From Coffea arabica (lineage: Eukaryota > Streptophyta > Magnoliopsida > Gentianales > Rubiaceae), in NCBI RefSeq assembly GCF_036785885.1, contig NC_092310.1, positions 7,626,001-7,690,000 on the forward strand: 64,000 bases of DNA, in the 5' to 3' direction. A model generated the notes under the pieces. That model saw only the letters and a program-made list of their open reading frames with translations, did not search any database and was not told the DNA's origin. Below are positions 57,557-64,000 of this stretch, piece after piece. How positions within the stretch are numbered: the stretch's first letter is position 1; each line of letters begins with the position of its first letter. Position numbers and translations under genes: made by a program.

Positions 57557-58666
57557 GCCCTGTTTGGAAGCCAAGTTTTTGAGCATGTTTTTTACCTACT
57601 AGTTTTTTAACAACTTTTGCTACAGGATCCCAAAAAACTTCTCAAAAATTTTTACCTACATATTTCAAAATATCCAAAACATACAAAAAAAAAAAAAATT
57701 CCCTTCCTTTTTTTTTTCTTCCTCCTCCATCCCAACCCACCACCACCTCCGTCGCTGACCACCACGTCCGGCGCCATTTCCTTTTTTTTTGCCTTTCAAG
57801 CAACTGAGCATAAAGAACTGATTCTAGCAAGGATGATGCCGCTTTATGGGGGATCTCTTTCTCAGGAAGCTTCCGTTTCCTCCTCCGCACAACAGGAGCT
57901 AATTCCATGATTTTTAATGGGGAAGCGGTAGCACCTTGTCCGTGTCCACCAAAGGACACAGGACCAGAAGGCCGCGACGGGGGCTTATGAGACGGCGTCC
58001 GCCTACTACTGCCCACTGAAGTTACAGGGGTTGATGGACCAGGTGATGATACACCTGTAGCATTGGCAGTTGCAGAATTTTCATGTTGGGCATGAGCCGC
58101 CAGGGCATGGCCCAGCCCCTAAGCCTGAATGTGTTCAGATAATTGGAAATTACTAGGGAACTGGGGACCGCCGCCTTGACGTTGCATCTATTGCCTCTCT
58201 GGACAGTACAATCAAATGCAGGCAACCAAGGCCCAATTTAACTGCCGGGCAAGGGAAGAGGGAGGAGGAAGGGTAGAGGGGAGGAGAAGGGGAAAGGGAG
58301 GAGAGGGGTGGTGGGAAGTGGCATTGGAGGAGGTGTTGGTGGAGGAGCAGGTGGTGGTGCAGGAGGTGGGGCTGGTGGTGGAGTTGGGGGTGGAGCAGGC
58401 GGGAGAGTAGGACGGGAGGTGGAGTTGCTGCTGAGCGTGCGGAGGTGACGGGGAAGAAGAAGAAGAAGAAGAAAAAGAGAGGAAAGAAAAGAAAAAGGAA
58501 AGAAAGAAAAAGAAAAAGAAAGGGAAAGAGAAAAAAAAAAAGAAAAGGAAAAAAAAAAGTTTTTCACCTTACAAAAACTTTTACAAAATTTTTTCAAAAA
58601 CTTCTACAGTGTACTACAGTAAAGTTTTAGACAAACTCCCAAAAAACTCAGGTTCCAAACAGGCCC
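57556..58666. mobile_element. Pack-type MITE inserted at the B3 stop codon, carrying a gene fragment
   Basis: Ends GGCCCTGTTTGGAAGCC and ...AGGTTCCAAACAGGCCC are inverted. CTA is duplicated at 57553-57555 and 58667-58669. Subterminal blocks (TCTAAAACTTTACTGTA) are shared with the short MITEs at 49504 and 60911. The 3-bp duplication and GGGCCTGTTTGG-like ends suggest PIF/Harbinger, though the duplication is CTA rather than TTA or TAA. The middle (57795-58200) is a host gene fragment in antisense; a GGT-rich tract and purine tract (58250-58560) follow. Confidence 0.82.
57795..58200 (-). pseudogene. Captured fragment resembling SWP73/BAF60 (SWI/SNF subunit)
   Basis: The minus strand reads an N-terminal Gln/Ala/Pro-rich part ([22 protein letters not shown]), then [15 protein letters not shown] diagnostic block follows: [20 protein letters not shown], then [17 protein letters not shown]. 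Plant SWP73/CHC1 proteins have the pattern MEL-x-P-x-x-[R/K]-x-K-[R/Q]-KLP-[E/D]-K, then V-x-x-LLPESALYTQLLEFE. The match stops after LLE, where low-complexity TE sequence begins. The SWIB domain is absent, so it cannot encode a working subunit. It contains a stop and frame changes in the N-terminal part. Confidence 0.7.
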
Positions 58667-58669
58667 CTA

Positions 58670-58851
58670 ATTACACGGTTAAAACTTTTGTGTAATTAAT
58701 TGCAAGCTAATCAACTAAATGCAGTTCTGAAGTTGATTTTCTTTTGTCGTTTTGGAAGTTGGAAGGGTGGAAACTATTACATAGCTATAAATTATATCTT
58801 AATTTGCTCAAAAAAGGTTATTAATATTTTAATTTTAATTTTAATTTGTAC
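58670..58851 (+). other. Original downstream flank of the B3 gene
   Basis: The sequence after the right CTA duplication (ATTACACGGTT...) would directly follow the coding region if the Pack element were removed. It should hold the ancestral stop (TAA) and the start of the native 3' UTR. Confidence 0.6.
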
Positions 58852-59279
58852 GGGATAATTTCAGAAACCTCCCTTGAAGTTTCTGACAATTTCACTCGGC
58901 TCCCCTTAGGTTTAAGAAATCACACTTACTTCCTTTGATATAGTAAAATACCTATAATGCCATTCACTTAGTAGGAAATTTTAAATTTAAAATATGTAAA
59001 AAAAAATCTATTTTGCCGTCTCTTGTCTATTTTCTAGTTAATATAATATTTTTTTATTATTTTCAATTTTGTGGATATTAGCAAATTGAAATTACAAAAT
59101 ATACAAAGGGAGCAGATTATGTGTCAAATTAGAAGGAAATGAAGAAACTCACAGAGAAATAAATAATGAAATTTTTTTTATATTATATTTAAACATGGAC
59201 GGTACAATCTACTATGTGCGCGTGTGCATGGTACAGCAATTCTCATGACAGCTTCCACTAGAAAATAGCTAAGACTAAG

Positions 59280-59660
59280 AATAATACTCTATTGAGAAAG
59301 CTGTCAGATATTCAAACGCCTCATCTAGCAATATCTTAAAACTCACAGAAAAATAGTACACATCAAGCTTATGCCAAATACTTGTGCAAAATGGGAGTGA
59401 GCATTCCACATCATCAAGCTCAAGTACATTTGACTTTAAGATGCAGGTAAGAATAAATTCTGCCATGTTCCAACAGAGCCAAAAACTGAGGAGTACTAAT
59501 AACCAAAATTTCTCCCCAAGCCATGATGAAAAGGGAACAGAAGTAAAGAGCAACAAGAACAACCTGTATCTATGACTGTCTCGTCTTCTATCCCGATCTC
59601 TTTCCCTTGTTGGACTACGTCCGCGGTAGTAATCCTTCTCATGATCCCATAGCAAAAATA
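59280..59660 (-). pseudogene. Captured exon and intron piece of an Arg/Asp-rich (SR-like) protein gene
   Basis: The minus strand 59655-59566 reads HEKDYYRGRSPTRERDRDRR then RDSHRYR, followed at once by a GT donor (CAG|GTTGTT). About 280 bp of T-rich intron-like sequence follow. GRSPTRERDRDRR is typical of SR-related splicing proteins; the parent gene was not identified. The base composition differs from the surrounding element. Confidence 0.55.
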
Positions 59661-59680
59661 ACTAAAGATGTGGAATTTGT

Positions 59681-59911
59681 CATATTTTGTTTGTTGTTAA
59701 GAAAATTTTTTGTAAAATATCAATAATTACATAATGCTTTCTTCCATTGGATTAGAAATTTTTTATTATGATTTTATTGTGGAGGTAGAATTTATCATAT
59801 TTTGTTTGTTGTTAAGAAAAACTTTTATAAAATGTCAATAATTACATAATGCTTTTTTACTTTGGATTAGAAATTTTTTAGTATGATTTTATTGTAGAGG
59901 TAGAATTTATA
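59681..59911. repeat. 115-bp tandem duplication
   Basis: CATATTTTGTTTGTTGTTAA starts at 59681 and again at 59796. The copies run on through TAATTACATAATGCTTT and GATTAGAAATTTTTTA with few differences. Confidence 0.85.
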
Positions 59912-60383
59912 CTCTATTTTTTATATATTAATATTTTTAAGGCTATAGGAGATTTATAATGGTGATTCTAGATCAAATTAGTTTATATTTGAGTATTGAT
60001 ATTTAATTTGGGGGTATAACATTAGTTGTCAATAGGATTTTGTGTGTGTGTGTGTGTGTATTTCGTGGCAAGTATTGATACTGTGCATGTAATTTGGGAT
60101 CTTTTGGATAGCTATTTAAATTTAGAACTTATGTTTGGATGGTTCATAGGGATTTAACTTATTAATTTATGCAAAGTATGGAAGAAAATGATTGAATATA
60201 CTATATTTTTCTTTCTTAATTTTGTACAAAAGGACAATTTAGGATTTTTGAAAGAAAATCTAAATTCTTGGACCTGTATTGTTATTAACAGTAAAAGTAG
60301 AGGAGGAATGTGTAATTTTTAAAACCTGAGAAGAGCTCTTTGTAATTGTGAGAAACCTCAAGGGAGGTTTGTGAAATTATCCC

Positions 60384-60910
60384 TTGTTTATATGGTGGAA
60401 TGATCAATTCTCGCTGTCAAGCCAACCCAATGGTGAGATTGTGGGGTTCTGCTTTTACTGTCTTTCTTTTTATTTATTTAATTTAAACTTGGGGAGCAAG
60501 ATTTGGACCTTGCATTGACTAGCCGCGTTGACCAAGATGGTCTGAATCTTTTGCAGGGTTAAGAAATGCAAGATGACTTATTATTCCAATGGGTCTCGGA
60601 GTTTACTTGTATTACATTGTAGGCCCCCAATAGTGTATGTTGAAAAAACACATAATTTATTTTGAGTGCTTTCTTGTATACTGAATTGTAAAATTTTTGC
60701 CCTGTTATTTTTACTTTCACGGAATGCATGTTTTTGTGCTAAGATTACATTGAACAGGTGCAAAAAAAAAAAAAGGTATAATTGATGTGATAAAAAAGAT
60801 TGGAGTAACGCGCAAATTGGATAAATGTTGGAGGTAAATTTTCAATATTAACTGTAAAAGAAATCAATAGATTGGTTGGATAGACTAGTAATGACTTTAA
60901 TTTAATAAAG
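60384..60910. other. Spacer
   Basis: No supported gene. It includes an A run at 60763-60774. The minus open frame at 60581-60763 has no domain. Confidence 0.45.
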
Positions 60911-61127
60911 GGCCCGTTTGGCAAGTGAGTTTTTTGGGTGCTTATCTAAAACTTTACTGTACCTTACTGTAGATATTGTAGAAAATTTTTTTGAAGTGTA
61001 TAAATCTTTGGATATTTTGAAGTGTATAGTTTAAAAATTTTGAAAAGTTTTTTATATTACTGTAGCTAAAATTATTAAAAAACTTGTAGCATACAAACTT
61101 GGCAAAAAACTTGCTTGCTAAACAAGG
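60911..61127. mobile_element. Short MITE, family C copy 2
   Basis: Ends GGCCCGTTTGGCAAGTGAG and ...CTTGCTTGCTAAACAAGG, with interior TCTAAAACTTTACTGTACC and TTGAAGTGTATAGTTTAAAA as in copy 1 (49504). It sits in a local duplication: ATGACT[T/G]TAATTTAATAAAGG occurs before it and again at about 61169. Confidence 0.78.
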
Positions 61128-61322
61128 AAGGCTAGCTAAATTTTTTTTTATAAAAGTAATATTAATATGACTGTAATTTAATAAAGGCTGGCTAAATTTT
61201 TTTTTGTAAAAGTATTATTAATTTGATAAAGTGTATAAATGCAAGGGTGTACTAAATATGATTTTAGGTCTTTGCATGGCATGTGAAGTAGAAAGCTAAG
61301 TAGTCAAATTTGATTATCTCAT

Positions 61323-61560
61323 TTTTTTTTTGGTCAAAGGTAATTTTTTTATTAGAAAAATTTTGGCAGAGTTTCCCCTTATAAATGGACGAAACTCCCT
61401 GCCAACAAATCCAAATACAAGAAAATTATCCACATGGTAGTAAGTTACTATAATGAAACTTTATGACAGTTTGAAAACAATTTAATAACAACTGCATGGT
61501 TAAAACAGAACTTGACATCCAACCAAATAAAGCTTAACTGCAGAATTTTGAACTAGGCTT
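61323..61560 (-). mobile_element. 5'-truncated LINE tail with 10-bp target duplication
   Basis: Perfect duplication ATTATCTCAT at 61313-61322 and 61561-61570. The minus strand ends with AATAAAAAAATTACC and an A tail. Only 238 bp remain, with no coding motif, so LINE rather than SINE is judged from the tail and the duplication alone. Confidence 0.7.
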
Positions 61561-61570
61561 ATTATCTCAT

Positions 61571-62584
61571 ATTGTTGAATGTTACATTGATGCCCACATT
61601 GCACCTTGCCCAAAGATTAAATTATCACCCAGGATAAGGTCCATGCAGTAGTTTAATTGGAAGATATTTTGGAGTTTGAGGGTACAATCTTTGTCAATTT
61701 TTCTAATATAGTATATCTCATTCAGTTTTAGATATGTTGGAATCTATTGTAAGTTTGATGTAATTTATGCCATTAGGTATAAAACGCATAAAATTGTATT
61801 AAAGGTTGTTTTGAGAAAGTACTCGCATGCAATTCTCATAACATTAGTACAATCTCTTCTCCAATAGTTAATGGTATCTCTTATTCCAGGTACTTTTGCC
61901 GTTCCATCATGTTTTAAATATCCAAATCCCGTCCTCAAGAATTTTGATAAAAGGGCAAAAGGAGGTTTTCGAATTATGAAAAGGGGATGAATTTTGTTAT
62001 GACAGTAAACTCTTTTGTCATCAATGTAAACAAAAACGTATTCACAAAATATTGAGAATCCTATCAGCTGAGTTAGTAATTACTTATATTATACTCGTAC
62101 AACATGCATTTTATATATATAGTTAAAAAATCTTTCGTAGTTCACACATTTCAAAAATACTCTTTAACACATTGTACTTTTTAATTAATAGTTCAAAACA
62201 CATAATAAATTTTGACTTATTAAACATCACGAATTATGTTTTAATTTTCAAAAAAACTTTAAAATTTGTAAAAGTATAATCACATACATTTAGAGTCAAA
62301 ATAGCAATGACAAATATTATGATTTATAGATGTATACATATAAAATAATATGGTGATAATATTTTAATAAATTTGACACCAACAAAGTTAAAATTCGAAA
62401 TTGGTAAGAATGTAGCATAATCTTCGAAATTAATTGTAATTTTACCTGTTTTTCAGTCTCATAATTTTCAAATATATTCGTAGCATTCACATATGAATTT
62501 ATATGTGTGAACTCATATTTTTGCACTGAATTTTTAAGCATACTTTTGAAAGAAAAATTATATATACATACGCATAATATCCTC
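61571..62584. other. AT-rich spacer
   Basis: I see no gene, RNA gene or element boundary here. The minus open frame at 62317-62541 is AT-driven. Confidence 0.45.
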
Positions 62585-63164
62585 TGTTTTAAAACTCGGA
62601 CCCGACCGGACCGGCCGGTCGAACCGGAAACCGGCCAGATAGCCGGTCCGAGTCATATTAAAAAACCGGAAATTTAAAACTTGGTCAAAAACTGGGTTTG
62701 ACCGGGAAAAAATCGGTTTTTCCGGTTCAACAGTAATTTTTTTTTAAAAAAATTCAAACTTTTTAATATTATGTTTTGATCCCCTAAATTGTTAAAACTT
62801 ATTGATATACCTCAAATATTTGATACTTTATAAATATTGTCCTAAAATTTGATGTTATTTTTCAATTAAATTCATAATTTTAATTCTAAACTTGTTAATA
62901 TTTATTAAATAATATAAATTGCTACTTGATTGTTCTAATTTCTTTGTATTTTCTTGTTAAATATATTTGAAACATCAAATATATATGAATATACCTTTAT
63001 TAATATCAATATATTATTAGATATTATATATATAATATTTTAATTTTTAAATAATTTTTATTTATGACGTCATCCGGTTCGACCCCTATCGACCCTCGGT
63101 CGAACCTATTGACCCCTGACCCCTGACCTCGGCCGAGTCACTATCCGGTCCGGTTCTGAAAACA
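62585..63164. mobile_element. CCGGTT-rich TIR element (~580 bp)
   Basis: Left TGTTTTAAAACTCGGACCCG and right ...CCGGTCCGGTTCTGAAAACA are inverted. Both subterminal regions are dense in CCGGTT/CCGGTC (62601-62735, 63073-63150) while the middle is AT-rich. No target duplication recognised. This layout matches a MITE type widespread in plants. Confidence 0.65.
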
Positions 63165-63919
63165 TAGATAATATCTCATATTATATCTGTCCCATATGTC
63201 ACTAACTATGACCATCAGGATATTGAACGCATAACACAATTAAAGATGGATTGCTCTCCTTGCTTTCCCGCGCTTTTCATAACTTCATGATATATTATTT
63301 AGCTACCTGTCAAAAAGGGGAAAAAAAAAGTGTAGGTGCATTACTACAAAATCATATGAATTATATTAAGGATTCTTACAAATAATAGTTACATATAATT
63401 TCCTCATGACATTGCTACAGTCTCACCGATAATGGCACCTGATTTTTCAGGTTAATTCTACTTTGCCCCCTCAAACTATACGCGAAATCCCACTTTAGTA
63501 CCTAAACTTTAAAATCAAACACTTAAATCCCTAAACTACAAGATCCGTCCCAGTTAAGTAAATTCATTAACATAATCTAGAACGTTATTAGTGTTCTTAG
63601 AGTGTGAGAAACATGCACCATTAACTGAGGTCATTGAGCGAATTTCACAAAAATATAAAAAAAAAGGAAATTAAGGAGAATAAATGAGAGAAATGTTTCC
63701 TTCCATCTAACCACCCCATTTATTTGACTGATCCAAGTCCTAAAAGTGCATCCATGTGCCTTGTACATGTAGAAACGAAGTTGTTGAATCTTCAGGGGGA
63801 GACTAGGGATGGCAATAGAGTAAAAATGGGGCAGGGCAGAGGCAAAATATTTTTCCTTGCCTTAAAATGGGGCGGGGGGTGGGGCAACATACACCCGCCC
63901 CATCCCCGCATACAATAAA

Positions 63920-63965
<46 letters not shown>

Positions 63966-64000
63966 CAACCCTAAATTTCCTAAAATTGCACCCTTACTTA
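63165..64000. other. Spacer with probable MITE end and TA microsatellite
   Basis: 63450-63560 (TTAATTCTACTTTGCCCCCT..., AAACTTTAAAATCAAACACT) looks like the end of another MULE-type MITE whose partner end is not in the window. A (TA)n tract runs at about 63928-63961. The Gly-rich frame at 63724-63918 is not a supported gene. Confidence 0.45.

Larger units (their letters stand above)
58852..60383. mobile_element. TIR element carrying a gene fragment (1532 bp)
   Basis: Ends GGGATAATTTCAGAAACCTC and, reversed, GGGATAATTTCACAAACCTC. About 40 bp match (continuing CCTTGAAGTTTCT / CCTTGAGGTTTCT). No clear duplication at the edges. The interior is AT-rich apart from the gene-like piece at about 59270-59660 and a tandem duplication at 59681-59911. 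No transposase. Confidence 0.75.

Noticed and set aside
58216..58630. Gly/Val/Glu- and Lys-rich plus-strand frames and the Pro-rich minus-strand frame
   Set aside because: They are readings of the GGT/GAA tracts inside the Pack-type element; no start context or domain.

Overview
The window looks like heterochromatic or intergenic nuclear DNA of a flowering plant, most likely a eudicot. It is AT-rich and packed with nested plant-type transposable elements: Ogre/Tat, Tekay and Tork-like LTR retrotransposons, L1-type LINEs carrying a plant-type RNase H, and MULE/hAT/PIF-like MITEs. Intron-containing plant gene remnants lie between them. There are no prokaryotic features. The only intact host gene I can support is a single-exon B3-domain gene at 56786-57556.

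Layout, left half. Positions 1-16115 are a plus-strand Ogre-like (Tat lineage) Ty3/gypsy element. It has an extra ORF upstream of gag, dual RNase H domains, a putative intron between the protease and RT parts, a 43-bp tandem array in the 3' UTR and a 4.4-kb 3' LTR. Its 5' LTR is cut by the window edge. It sits inside the integrase gene of a Tekay/Del chromovirus, whose remnant and 3.9-kb LTR occupy 16116-20684. That element in turn sits in the 3' region of an old minus-strand Tat element (20685-30299). The Tat integrase is separately split by a 3.3-kb Tekay-like solo LTR (21853-25155) with a perfect ACACA target duplication.

Middle. Positions 30336-49850 are an unprocessed pseudogene of a serine carboxypeptidase-like protein (SCPL51/retinoid-inducible carboxypeptidase type). 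It has several stop codons and its catalytic Ser is replaced by Phe. Its last intron (33276-49781, about 16.5 kb) has swollen by insertion of a nearly intact L1 LINE (minus), a MULE-type MITE, a fragment of a MITE family, and a Tork-like Copia element (minus). The Copia element was itself hit by a 1.4-kb foldback MULE and by an ORF1-only LINE.

Right half. This is mostly MITE territory. Two members of one 0.95-kb MULE-like family occur (39607 and 51589), the second carrying a nested element. A further MITE with a 9-bp target duplication (53585-54651) and a long inverted-repeat MITE (55520-55950) follow. The B3 gene comes next. A gene-capturing (Pack-type) element inserted exactly at its stop codon and carries an antisense fragment resembling SWP73/BAF60, a SWI/SNF subunit. 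A second TIR element (58852-60383) carries an exon-intron piece encoding an Arg/Asp/Ser-rich protein. More MITEs, a short LINE tail and AT-rich spacer complete the window.

Most nonsense mutations in the TE genes and in the SCPL pseudogene are C-to-T or G-to-A changes, several in CWG sites. This is the pattern expected from deamination of methylated DNA. Family names come from recognising conserved motifs by eye; no database search was run.
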